From positions 184,032,725-184,096,724 of the forward strand of contig JALMGJ010000003.1 of the NCBI GenBank assembly GCA_023362775.1: a stretch of DNA of 64,000 bases, given 5' to 3'. The notes beneath the pieces are model-generated. The model was given only the letters and a program-made list of their open reading frames with translations. It was not told where the DNA came from and searched no databases. This stretch comes from Charina bottae. Taxonomy: Eukaryota; Chordata; Lepidosauria; Squamata; Charinaidae. Below, piece by piece: positions 34,901 to 46,607 of the stretch; positions within the stretch are counted from its first letter, which is position 1, and each line of letters opens with the position of its first letter. The translations under genes and the position numbers were made by a program.

Positions 34901-35537
34901 CCAGTACTGTCTATAGCAATTGAGCAGTAGTTGCATAAAGCTTCAGGGTCCAGACTGCAACATCTACTCCTTCAAGGTGGTATGCTTAAGGCAAGATCTA
35001 CCACATAAAAAGTCTTAAAATTATAGTTTGGATTTGAGCAGAGACAATCACACATTCAGTTATAGGCACAGAAGTCTTATTTGTTCTTAAAAGAGAGAGG
35101 GTGTGCTTAGGAGATATTGTATTTCAGATCCTTGTTAGCAGCCACTGAGGGTTCCAGTTCAAGCAATCATTCATCTAACTTCATGGCTAGCAGCTGTAGG
35201 ATGGCTCTGGTGGATGGGTCCGCAGTAGAGTGGACTGAGTCTGTCCATAGCAAGGTTTGCTATTTTGTTCTGCATGCCCGATTTTAAGGTGGATGAACAA
35301 TTTAGAAGGCCACCTTTGTTCCTGATGAGGTTTATCCTAGTCTAAACCTAAGGAGACATCCCTAACATGCTGATAGAAATAAGACTTTGTTAGATATTGA
35401 CTGTGGTGAAGGGAAAACACAGCTTCCTTGTGCATAAGCCACAGCACCAGACTATTAGTGCCTGCAGACTCAGTGTTTGCTAAACATAAAGGCTGCTCTG
35501 AAGAAATAGGAGATGTGGGGGTAGGAGAAGGTTGAGG
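34901..35537. other. unassigned sequence
   Basis: Possibly more LINE UTR; no clear motif. Confidence 0.3.
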
Positions 35538-35542
35538 GAAAG

Positions 35543-36168
35543 TGTCATGGGGGGTTCGGAGTCTGAGTCGGAGGACGAGGAAGGGCAGCCAGGCCCTGGG
35601 ACAGCTTCGGAGGGCATGCAGGCAGAGACAGGGGTGATGGACGAAGGTCCATCTGGACAGGCAGAGGAGGCGGGGCTGGCCAATGAGCAGCAGGGTCAGG
35701 TGTCGCTGCTCAGTGGGGATGAGGACGCGGGGTTGCCACCCCCTCCCAGCCTGAGAGCAAGGAGAACAGAAAGAAGAGAGGAACAGTGAAGGTCAGAGAG
35801 GCTACATGTGAGAAAGCAGCCCCGCCCTCCTAAATAAGCTCCACCCTGTTCTGCCTCTATAAAAAGGGAGCCGCAAGCCCAGACCGGTCATTAGAGACAA
35901 TGTCTGCTTACCGGATTCCATATGCCTTGACTCCTGATCGGAAACCTCGTGACTTGACTCTGGACTCTTGGACTCACTTGACGAACCTTGTTTTGAACAT
36001 GAAACTCCTTTAAGGCAAGCTCGCGGGACCTTTGGGCTTGTTTCTGTAGAGTGTGTGTATTTGCGCTCACACTTTCTTGCCGCCTGTTCGTTTACCTCAC
36101 AAGTTCCTCAGTAAAGTTTGCAACTGCCTCCCTGGTGTTCTGCGTGGGATTTGGGCTGGGACAGGACA
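35543..36168 (+). mobile_element. solo LTR, Gypsy-like (626 bp)
   Basis: Begins TGTCATGG and ends GGGACAGGACA, with a perfect 5-bp TSD GAAAG (35538-35542, 36169-36173). A TATA box (CTCTATAAAAAGGGAGCC, near 35862) and a CAGTAAAG polyadenylation-like signal near 36110 define the U3/R/U5 order on the plus strand. The ends resemble the LTR at 7194. The 85-codon frame inside U3 has no family motif. Confidence 0.85.
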
Positions 36169-36173
36169 GAAAG

Positions 36174-37859
36174 TGCAGGTGCCAAGGGATGCCAAAGAGA
36201 AGCCTGCACAGAGAGGACCCTGCTGGAGACCTGCACAGAGAGGACCGTTATCAGAGCTGTATAAACAAACTCTCCACCCTTCTATACTGTCCAGGACTCA
36301 GCTCATTGCTCAGGCAGAGAAGAGAGCTGGTTCCTCACTCTAGAAAGCCTTATTTAGTGGGAAGGAAGGAAGGCAGGCCAGAGACTATGCTCACAGCTGA
36401 GGCTGGAAGGCTTATTGCTATTGTTGGTGTGAGAGCAGGAAAAGAAGCCTCAAACCGCTGCTGCCAAATCAGTTTATCTTCTTGGTTAGACATTTCTTCT
36501 TTAACATTACTCTGAATTTTTGGTTTGAACTTCTGAGGCTCCAAAGAGTCTGTTTTTGTTTTCAGCCTCTGTCCCTGAATGCTTAAGGGATTGGAAAGAA
36601 TAAACTTCAGCAGGTTCTCTACAACTTGGAGAGTCCAGTGTTTGCTTTCTGTTATTTGCTAGTCAGCTCCATCTCTCTCTTTCTATAAGGGTCTCTCCTC
36701 ATGTTCACAGGAAAAACTATCCCAATTACTTGAAGTAAGCACATTTCAGTGAAATACTTGGTATTGAATGACTCATAGAAATACATCAGTTAACATACAC
36801 TAATGGTCAATCTGGTTATAATTTTAACAAAAGGACCTTGGTCTAACTCTTAAATAGCATTAAGTTCTGAGGATAGATCATCTTAATTAGTTCCTCACCT
36901 CAACCTTGCAAGGAACGAAACCTCAGTTGCTCAAGTCCCACAGCTACCTCAAATGTCACCGAGAGTGAGATGACTCACACCACACTAACCACTGATTCAG
37001 TCAACCTGTCCTATCCCCCCAAACCCTGAAAGTGAGCTCTGCAATACATGTTGGGCATGTAATGGTCTAAAACTGACCCATGGTTGCTTTGGGTGCCATG
37101 AATTCCTGTACCAGGTATGAGGGATCAGCCTTAAAGAGGATATAGTTTTTCTAAGGAGACAGATACAATTCTGATAAAGGACTGCACGTTTTCAATCGTA
37201 GGTGATCCTGTGCCAAGTAGCTGGCCAAGCAAAGCTAGGTCAAATGCCCCCTTCCCAATTCACCTAGTATCTCTCTGTGATATACAACTGATCAATCCTT
37301 TCATCCATGATCACATCATAGGTGAGTACTTTCTTATTTCAGGCTGACATGCCATTGGCTAAAAATACCATTAGGTGGAAAGGAAGGTCCACAGCGTGGC
37401 AACCTTATACAGTCTGAGGCTGCGGTCATAGGTGGAGAAGCTTGGTTTGCTTTCACAAGGTTGCCTTGCAAAAGCCACAGAGGTGTGGCACATTGCCAGA
37501 GGTCTAGGGAGGCTACAGATGTTGTTGCTGTTAACTGTCTGTGACAAAGACATCTTTCTAGTGTACAGGTCACCACACTTGTTTGCAATATGCTAGATTT
37601 TTTCACAATAACCATGAATGCAAGCTATGACTTTCTGTTTAAACAATGAAAATATTTTTTTAATTTCAACTCTGGGGTATTAAAATCTTTGACTGCAGTA
37701 AAAACTATTATTTTTAGAAAAGAAAGATTTTTTTCCAATTAGTCTAATTCAAAATCCAATGTAGACTATACTGTGGCACTTCCATGTTTGCTAACTTCTC
37801 TGATTTTTTTAAGCAAAACACAAAATGTGAAGGCCAATGGCTTCATGGAGCTTCCATTT
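36174..37859. other. unassigned intergenic sequence
   Basis: Near 36185-36245 there is a tandem CTGCACAGAGAGGACC (two copies). No gene recognised. Confidence 0.35.
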
Positions 37860-38345
37860 TTGATGTTTTATGTAATTTTATTAAAGGTTTTTTTTAAAAA
37901 AAGAAGATAAAAACTAATACAAACTATTATAAAGTGAGAAAAAGAAAAGAAGAAGAAAGAAATCAAAGAGAAAGCTAAAAGTGCAAGAAAGGAATAAAGT
38001 TAAAGAAAAAATAGAAAAGAAAGAAAAAAGATACAAAGAAGTAACTTCCAATCTTCTTTATAGCAGTTATAAGTACAATTATAAATTTACCTCTTATTCT
38101 ATGGTTACAACATAACTCCCTTTTTTCTATAATCTATTCTGTCTAATCATCAAAACCATAAATCATAAGTTCATTTTTTTCCTGTTTCATGCAAAAATTC
38201 TATAAGGGGTTTCCAGTCAGCAATAAATGTAGATATTGTCTTTTCTCTGGTCAAAGAAATCAATTTAGCCATCTCAAAGAAGTCAGTTTTTGTTGTGATA
38301 TAATGAGAAATCCTCAGGTGTGAAAGCTTCCACAGCAATTGGATT
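37860..38345 (-). mobile_element. L1 3' fragment
   Basis: The minus strand reads AKLISLTREKTISTFIADWK followed by PLIEFLH, the L1 ORF2 C-terminus. It then has an A-rich 3' UTR and ends with CTTTAATAAAATTAC, a polyadenylation signal next to A-runs. 5'-truncated. Confidence 0.7.
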
Positions 38346-40107
38346 TAAAAAAACAATGTATTGGGACAATGGACTCAAAATACAGTAATAGCAGGATTGT
38401 GGCCAATGTAGCTATACAATAAAAAGAAGAAATGCTGTGATTATTATTATTGTTATTATTATTTTAAAAACTTTCCATAGCCATTCAAATGAATTAATAT
38501 AGACTTAAATATGTATATACTGTATACAGGAGTATATATTAATTTTAATGGAACTTTCATTTAAGCAAATATATTAAGTGCAGCCTTAACTGTCTTTTTT
38601 ACTATGCAAACTAAAACCTGAATAACTTACCAATTGTGTGATATTGTTGTTTCCATAGTAACTAATGAACTCAGAAAGAAACCTCAGGCACGGTCTTCTA
38701 GTATCTAGTGAAGTAGGGTACACTCAACTTCATCTATAGAATCCAAAGTACAATTTTGTTGTGCAAATTTAGAATATTTGCATGCAAAGTACTATGACAA
38801 ATATTTTATATATTTGTTTTGTATTGACTGACCACAATTATGCAGACATGATTTGCTCTTCATTAGTAGATGCAGTTATAATATTGGGCAACATTAAAGG
38901 TACAATATTTGGCAAATTGTTTACTAATGGGGAAGGGGGATAAAAAGTATTTTGAATTATTTCCCTTAAGATTTGAATGATCAGACAAAACTGAATCTAT
39001 GAGGGCAGATAGTCCTGAAGGGAAGGAGACTGATAATGGTTGGCATGTTGTTACTGAAAACTGTGAAAGGGGTCAAAGAGATGAGTGTAATAATAGTTCT
39101 CTGTTTATTGTAACTATTGTAAGTATCTTGAAGGGAGGGTGAATCAGGAGCTATCTATCAAAATGTGGAATTCAAAAGTTCCAGAAGGCCCCAATAGTAA
39201 GGTGTTCCCCCCACCTTATCTGATGTAGTACTCCGTGTCTAGGGGTCACATAGTGATTTTCATGATATCTGTAACTCATTGTACCTATGTGAAGGGCAAT
39301 ATAAACTATAACTGTGTAGTCTTTAGGTCTTTTTGATGGTGCCTGGCCAGAGCCTGGTGATCACTTTAGGTTTGTACATGCCAATAAAAAATGTGCCGTT
39401 GCATTTATCTCCAAGTACTTTGGTTTCTTATTTATGTGGGCATTTTCCCCACAACACTTAACAGGAAGAAGGCAGGGTTTTTCCTGCCATTTTACAGTGA
39501 GTAAAAGACTTTCTAGAATAATTAAGGTGGCAAGGCAAGGAAAGCGAACATCCATTCTCATCAGCCATCTTTTTTTAAGACCCTACCAATGCTACCTTTC
39601 ATTTTCTTCTTCAAGAATGATTGGCTGATTTCAGAACTATCATATGACCATACAGAAGTCACCTTGCCAGTGAGCGTAGTCATCATGTAGCAATGCATTA
39701 TTGCATGCATTGCAATAATAATATATATTATTATATATATATCTCCACACCCACACCCACACCCACACCCACACCCACACCCACATACATACAGCAAATG
39801 TTTTCTATAAAACAAATTCCAATATAGGCTACAATGATGATAATGTTATATAAAGTTTAATTTTTTAAAAAAAAGAGGGGGAATGTAAAAAAGAGGAATC
39901 TTCTGGTCAAGGGAGCACTGTAGTATAGTCAACATCTTCAGTGTTCCCTTCAACATTATTACTCAAATAATTGTTTGATTGGTACTACTGGAGCCAAAAC
40001 AGATTGCCATTTTCTTTTTGGGCTACGAGAGAAAGAGAGGTTACTCTCAACTGATTTGGAAACTCAGCTATCATTTCCCCCCCAAGCTATCTCCTGTAGC
40101 ATTTACT
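38346..40107. other. unassigned intergenic sequence with microsatellites
   Basis: No gene. A (CCACAC)n array lies at ~39744-39785, next to an AT-rich TATATA tract; the CGCGCG frame there is artefact. Confidence 0.4.
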
Positions 40108-40117
40108 AAGAAGGAAG

Positions 40118-40686
40118 ACTCAAGGGGACTTCCGGTGTAGAGAGATGGCGAGCGGACGTATGATTTACAGCTCGTCATAATTTCAAACGAAAACGAACGA
40201 AAATTAACCGATTCCGTGGCTTTTTCTAGAGGTACGGAAAACGGCTGGGTAGCTAAGATAAGAGCGAAACCCGAAGAAAGAATTCCTGCAGCTTCAGAGC
40301 GGGAGCAGTGAAAAGAACAAGCTTCAATCAAAGGGACTTTCACTTTCTCAGCCGGCAGACATCTAACAGTGAAAGGACACCGAGAAGCTGGAAGCGCGAT
40401 TTTCTTCGTTATTTCCCGATTCAGGGTTAGCTGCTATTCTTTCTACACTTTATACTTTTTCACAAACTATAGACATTATCTACTTTAAATTGACTATAAA
40501 TATTCAAGAAAGCTCACCAGAAAACTAAAGATTGTGGCTGAGACATTGAAGATATTAAAGCAACAGACAAGTAAGTGGAATTGACTATTAATTAATTATT
40601 TCTAATCGCCATCTTGTCTGATTTAAAGAAAACAACTTGAATTAAATCTAGTGTCTTATAAGGGACGATATATAAATTAAGAAAAG
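40118..40686 (+). promoter_or_regulatory. L1 5' UTR / internal promoter with ETS- and YY1-like sites
   Basis: It starts with ACTTCCGGTG, an ETS-type core, followed within 15 bp by AGAGATGGCGAGCGG, close to a YY1 site. Such sites at the first bases fit a promoter that sets its own start. No ORF is expected here. Confidence 0.5.
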
Positions 40687-41562
40687 ATGACTTCAAAGAA
40701 AACGATAAGGAGAGGTTCAGATCCAACAGAAGATAAAGGAAAATGGTTAAAACCGCTATTTGAAGACTTTACAAAGAAAGCTATTCAAAGCATTACTGCC
40801 AATGTGACTTTAGTTTTGGAAGAAAAAATACAAGGACTTCAAAAATCATTAGACAAAAAATTAGATATTATGGAACAAAATTTTCAAACTGAGGTTAAAG
40901 GGATGAAAGAAAAAATGAAAAGAATGGAAAAACAAAAAGAACTAGATACAGACAAATTAATTCTATTGAAATTAAAACAAAAAGAAAACTGTTTAAGAAT
41001 AAGAGGATTAAAGGAAGGAAAAGAAGTTGAAATTAAAAACACTATTATCCAAGCGCTGGCAGAACTTATTGACTGGGAAAAAGATCAGTTGGAAGAAGAA
41101 ATTGAAACAATGTACAGAGTTAACTCAAAATATGCAAGAGAGCATAACATTTCAAGAGACTTGGTAATAGAACTCAGCAGAAAAAAGTTAAGAGACTTGA
41201 TATTACAAACTGGGTTTAACAAAAAAATTAATATAGAAGGGAAAGACATTCAACTGTTTAAGGAAATTCCAAATGCTATTCTAAAAAAAAGGAAAGAGTA
41301 TTATTTCTTAAGATAAGTTTTGAAAAGGGAAAAAATTACATATAGATGGGAAACTTTAGAAGGTGTGAATGTACTATATAAAGAGCAAAGATTTAAATTA
41401 AATTCAATAGAGAAGGCAAAAGACTTTTTAAGAAAACTAGAAAGAGATGCTAAACATTCATCAAGTAAAAGCCCCTCAAAAGAAAAAATACAAGAGAAAT
41501 TTAAACTTTTTGCACAAGCAGTGGATACTCAAGAACTAAGCAGCCAATCAGACAATGAATAA
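40687..41562 (+). pseudogene. L1 ORF1 (RNA-binding chaperone), one nonsense codon
   Basis: A 292-codon frame with an in-frame TAA at 41314-41316, after residue 209. The N-terminus is basic. A long lysine/glutamate-rich coiled coil runs over residues ~40-100 (EEKIQGLQKSLDKKLDIMEQ), then an RRM-like segment from ~101 (NCLRIRGLKEGKEVEIKNTI), then a C-terminal domain (KITYRWETLEGVNVLYKEQR). In L1 this trimeric protein coats the RNA and acts in cis during retrotransposition. The last codons overlap the ORF2 start as ATGAATAA. Apart from the stop the frame is complete. Confidence 0.88.
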
Positions 41563-44500
41563 GGTAAAATGTCTATCATGGAATATAAATGGATTAAACT
41601 CTCCAGTTAAAAGAAGTAGAACTTTTCATATTCTTTACAAATACAATTTAGATATTATTTGCATACAAGAAACACATATTAGAGACAAAGATAGAAAATT
41701 GTTAATTAACAAAAAATTAGGAATAGAATTTGCAACAAAAAATGAACAAAAAAAATGGGATTGTATGTTATATTAAGCCAAATTTAAAACCACAATTAAT
41801 AAAAATGGATGATAAAGGAAGATTCATTATAATTGAAATTGAAATTCAAAACATAAAAACGATCTTAGTAGGTGTATATGCCCCAAATGAAAATCAAATT
41901 TTTTTAAAAAAAAAAATTAATGAATTGTTTAACTGAATTACCAAATAAAAATTGGTTAATTATGGGCGGTTGGAATGGTGTGGTAAATCCAAACTTAGAT
42001 AGAAAATCAGAGAAATTTATTAAATCACACCAAGGTAAACTACCTCAGGTTTTTTTCGAATTAATGAACAATTTAGAAACATTAGATGCCTGGAGACATA
42101 GAATGGGCAATAGTAAAGACTTTACTTTCTTTTCAAACAGATATCACTCTTACTCTAGAATAGACATGATTTGGTTGTCAAAAAACTTAGTAAATAAAAT
42201 TGAAAATACAAAAATTTTGCCAAGAACATTATCAGATCATAATGCAATACAATTAGACTTAAAAATAACAGAATTACCGTTTAGATGGAGACTTAATGAA
42301 TCTATATTAAAAAATAAAGTATATATAGAACAAAGTAAAAATAAATTAAAAGAATTTTTTGAAATAAATATGAAAGATAATATTAATATAAACACGGTAT
42401 GGGACGCTAGTAAAGCATTTATGAGAGGCCATTTTATGTCTCTAGGCAAATATCACAAAAAAATGAAATTACAAAAATTTAATAAAATATGTGAACAAAT
42501 TAAAACAAAAGAAATTGAATTGCAAAATAAAATAGGTGATAATGAAATAAAAAAACAACTATTTTACAAAAACAATTAGAAATATTAACAACTGAAGAAT
42601 CAGAAAAAAACCTGAGGTATACTAAGCAAAGAAATTTCCAATATGAAAACAAAGCTGGCAAATGGTTAGCATTCAAATTAAGAAAAGAGGGAGAGAAAAA
42701 AATTATAAAGAAAATAAAAAATAAAGGAATAGAATTAAGTGATAATGCCAGTATCACAAAAGCATTTCATGAATATTATTCTAAATTATATCAAAAACAA
42801 GATTTGGATAGAGATAAAGCAGATAAATATTTAACAGAGAGTAATCTTCAAAAAATATCCAAATCACAATCAGATAGATTAAACGAACCAATAACTACGC
42901 AAGAAATCTCTAAAGCCATACAAAGACAAAAACCGGGAAAAGCACCAGGTCCAGATGCTTTTACATCTATATATTATAAAATATTTCAAGAACAATTGTT
43001 AATACCATTTAATATATTATTAAACTCTATTTTGAATGGAAATGTAATACCGGAAACCTGGACTAATGCAAACATAATTTTGATTCCCAAGCCAGACCAA
43101 GACCTCACTATTTGTAAAAATTATAGACCAATTTCATTGTTAAATACAGATTATAAATTTTTTACCAGTATCCTGGAAAATAGACTAAAAGAGGTATTAC
43201 AAGAGACAATAAATATGGACCAATCAGGCTTCCTACCAAAAAGACACATTAAGGACAATATAAGAAATATATTTAATTGAATATGCTAAAATACACAAAG
43301 AAAAAAAAATATTATTATTATTTTTAGATGCGGAAAAGGCCTTTGATAATTTAAATTGGAACTTTATGATTAAAATATTAGAAAAAATGGAATATGGGGA
43401 TAAATTTATAAAAGCAATTAAAGCGATATATAATCGACAAGTTGCTAGGATACTGGTAAATGGAGAAACAACTCAAAATTGTGATATAGGCAAAGGCACC
43501 AGACAAGGATGCCCAATATCTCCACTTCTATTTATCTTAGTTTTAGAAATTCTATTGGAAAATATAAGGAAAGGTAATTTGATAGAAGGAATAAAAATAA
43601 AAAATGAAATTTACAAATTAAGAGCTTTCGCTGATGATATGGTCATAACATTACAAAACCCAGAAACTTCAATTAAACAATTACTAAAAAAAATTCAAGA
43701 TTTTGGTGAATTGGCGGGGCTCAAGATAAATAATCATAAAACAAAAATGATAAATTTGAACATGAACCAAAGGAACATACATAATATAGAACAGATTACA
43801 GGATTTATAAATGTTAAAAAGCTGAGATATCTAGGAGTGGATATAACTGCTAACAATTTGGAACTATTTAAAAATAATTACATCAAATTATGGAATAACA
43901 TAAAAAATGATTTAAAACTCTGGAAAAATTTACAGTTATCATTTTTAGGAAGAATTTCAACAATAAAAATGAATATCTTACCAAAATTTATTTTTTTATT
44001 TCAAACAATACCAATTATGATAACTCAAAAAACTTTTTTAAATTGGCAACAAGAATTAGCAAAATTTATATGGCAGGGAAAGAAGCCAAGAATCAAATTT
44101 AAATTTTTACAAGATACAAAAGAAAATGGTGGTTTTGGTCTGCCTAATTTAAAATTATACTATGAAGCATGCATTCTTTGGTGGCTAAGAGATTGGATAA
44201 ATTTGGAAAATAAAAAATTACTAAATTTGGAAGGACACGATTTCAAATTTGGTTGGCATGGATACCTATGGTATAATAAAATCAAAGCAAATACAGCATT
44301 TAACCATCATCCTATAAGAAAATCAATTATAAAAATTTGGAACAAATATAAGAATACAATCCTACCAAATATACCATTTTGGATTTCACCACACGAAGCC
44401 TTCACATGGTATGGAAATTTAAATACAGGAAATTGGATCACATACAATGATTTACTAGAATTAGACGGGTCAAATTATAAATTAAAAGCAAGAGAAAAGT

Positions 44501-45297
44501 TACAAAATGAAGGTCTGAATTATAATTGGTTTTCATATGCTCAAATTAAAGAACAATTCAGAATAGATTAAAAAAAATTCAAATTTAGAGAAAATATTAG
44601 TAATTGGGATACCATATTATGGAAAAATAAAGATCACCTAATCTCCAAAATATACAAAATATTAATTCAAAATAATTCTACAAATACACAAAACAAGAAA
44701 TTTATTAATACTTGGGAAAGAAATTTAGGCCATAAAATTCAAATAGAAACATGGGAAAAAATATGGCAAAAAGACTTAAAATTTACCTTGAATTATAACA
44801 CGAAAGAAAACTTTTATAAAATGATGTATAGATGGCATATAACACCAATTACTTTATCCAAAATAAATAACAGTATATCAGACAAATGTTGGAAATGCAA
44901 AAAAGAATCAGGAACCTTTTTCCATCTATGGTGGTCGTGTAAAGAAACAAAAAAATATTGGAAAAGAATACATCAAATAATAAGTGAAATTCTAAAAAAA
45001 GATTTAAATATGGAACCAGACATGTACCTATTAGGAATTTTAAAACCTGAGATTTGTAAAGAATATGGAAAACTACTATTTTATTTAATAATTGCGGCAA
45101 GAATTACATTTGCGAAATACTGGAAAGAAGATCATATACCCACAAATGAAGAGTGGTTACTAAAAACAATGGATTTAATCCAAATGGCAAAATTAACAGA
45201 TTTAATAAATAACAAAAATCAAGAAGAATTTGATTTATGCTGGGAGCCATTTTATAGTTATATAGAAAAAACTCAAAAAATACAAATAATAAATTAA
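41555..45297 (+). pseudogene. L1 ORF2 (endonuclease-reverse transcriptase), frameshifted
   Basis: Domains in order: AP endonuclease (SWNINGLNSP, CIQETH, VGVYAPNE, then GGWNGVVNP, TLSDHNAI), RT (KPGKAPGPDAF, GTRQGCPISPLLF, RAFADDMVITL) and a C-terminal Cys-rich region (CWKCKKESGTFFHLWWSC). Frame changes occur near 41755 (A8 run), 41915 (T/A runs), ~42570 and ~43285, and TAA interrupts at 44569-44571. The usual endonuclease GDFN motif reads GGWN here, so a catalytic Asp is lost. The FADD box of the RT is intact. The C-terminal frame ends at 45297. Shifts cluster at homopolymers, the usual decay pattern, though assembly errors are possible. Confidence 0.9.
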
Positions 45298-45896
45298 TCG
45301 TAAATAAGATAAAGATTAGTAAAAACAGTAATTATGTAGAATCTATTAAAGTAAACTTTTTGAAGAGAAAGTTGGAAGTTCATTTTATATTGTTTTTTTT
45401 ATATATATGTTGTATTTTGTATTTTGTATTGTTTATCTTAAAATTAAGGTAATAAGGAATAGAGAATAGAGAATTAGGGGATTACAGAAAGAAGAGAAGG
45501 GAAAGAAAAAGGGGAAGATGAGATCTTAGAAGGTAATAGTATGTTGAGAGAAGTAGGAGGTAAAGGGTAAAGGCTGAGTGTTAATTGAAAAACACTCAGA
45601 AATGGGAAAGTTAACTAGAATGTGTTGGAATGGTAGAAAAGGTTAGAGGTATGGAAGAAAGAAAAGAATTCAGATGTTGAATGAAAGTGCAAAATGTAAA
45701 AAAGAAACAAAATATAGAAGAAACGGTAGAAGGTAGAGCTGTAATCTTTCTAAAGGTTGTTAATATATCATTGTATATATTTAGAAAACACACAATATAT
45801 TGTATAACATAAAATACGTGTTATATGTTGTATTGTATTTATTGTTGATTTATGTCTATATTATTGATTTTTGAATAAAATTTATTTAAAAAAAAA
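45298..45896 (+). other. L1 3' UTR and A-rich end
   Basis: AT- and purine-rich; includes G-rich GGAAAGAAAAAGGGGAAG near 45500 and the signal AATAAAATTTATTT just before the A-run. No ORF. Confidence 0.8.
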
Positions 45897-45942
45897 AAGA
45901 AGGAAGGAGGTGTGAATAAAGAACTTATTAATACTATTTTGT

Positions 45943-46076
45943 TGTTGTTTATTCGTTCAGTCGCTTCCGACTCTTCGTGACTTCATGGACCAGCCCACGC
46001 CAGAGCTTCCTGTTGGCCGTCACCATCCCCAGCTCCCCCATGGTTGAGTCTGTCACCTCCAGAATATCATCCATAT
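45943..46076 (-). mobile_element. RTE/BovB-like 3' fragment (second copy)
   Basis: Reads MDDILEVTDSTMGELG and HEVTKSRKRLNE on the minus strand with a (CAA)n tail at 45943. Nearly identical to 22868-23085 but shorter. It lies directly against the Gypsy integrase relic. Confidence 0.85.
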
Positions 46077-46315
46077 TTGGACTCTTATTACACAACAACC
46101 CTATATATACTGACAGAGGCCTACAGTTCACAGCACATTGTTGAAAAACCCTATTTCAGCTACTGGATGTGAAGGCCCACCTGTCCCCTGCCTATCATAT
46201 AGAGCTAGCTGGATAAACATAAAGAAGAAATGCCACCTTAGTGCAATATATTCAGTGCAATGTAAACTACCAGTAAGACAATTAGCCCAATCTTTTACTC
46301 ATGACCAAGTTCATA
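46077..46315 (+). pseudogene. Ty3/Gypsy pol integrase relic, left part
   Basis: The plus strand reads TDRGLQFTAH, then KTLFQLLDVKAHLSPAYH, then, after a shift, QCNVNYQ. This is the integrase core of Gypsy-type retrotransposons (D-RGxQFTxxFW ... SxAYHPQ). It stops at the TSD CAAGTTCATA where a LINE inserted and resumes at 50381. Stops and frameshifts are present. The integrase would join element DNA to the host genome; this copy is dead. Confidence 0.75.
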
Positions 46316-46607
46316 CCATCATTATCATTGGCGATCACTCGTAGCTGAGAAAGATTGTCTTCCAAGGGTAAAATTTTAACAGTGGATCCGTAAGTGGCTG
46401 TAAAGGCCAATTCTGGATCCACACAACCTCCCACAATGAGGGCATAGGTTTCCGGGTGGGAGATGGTCATGATGAGGGTTTGCTTGATGTGCCTTCCTTT
46501 TAGCTCTTTTCTCCCTTTCGCCCTGTACTCGTGCTTCTTAAAAGTCCATAGCGCCTTTAATAAAGGCTGACCTCCAATTGAAACACTCATGAGTTTGTTG
46601 TTGTTGT

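Larger units (their letters stand above)
40118..45896 (+). mobile_element. near-full-length L1 LINE
   Basis: The element has a 5' UTR (GGGGACTTCCGGTG start), ORF1, ORF2 overlapping ORF1 by 8 bp, a 3' UTR and an A-rich end after GAATAAAATTTATT. The flanking 10-mer AAGAAGGAAG (40108-40117, 45897-45906) is a likely TSD. It is ~5.8 kb long, so not 5'-truncated. ORF1 has one internal stop; ORF2 has about four frameshifts and one stop. The copy is dead but fairly young, because most frame remains readable. Confidence 0.9.

Noticed and set aside
46282..46590. Frame MSVSIGGQPLLKALW, also seen at 493-768
   Set aside because: It recurs because the LINE 3' end recurs. The element's true frame gives the zinc finger; this one is a shadow.
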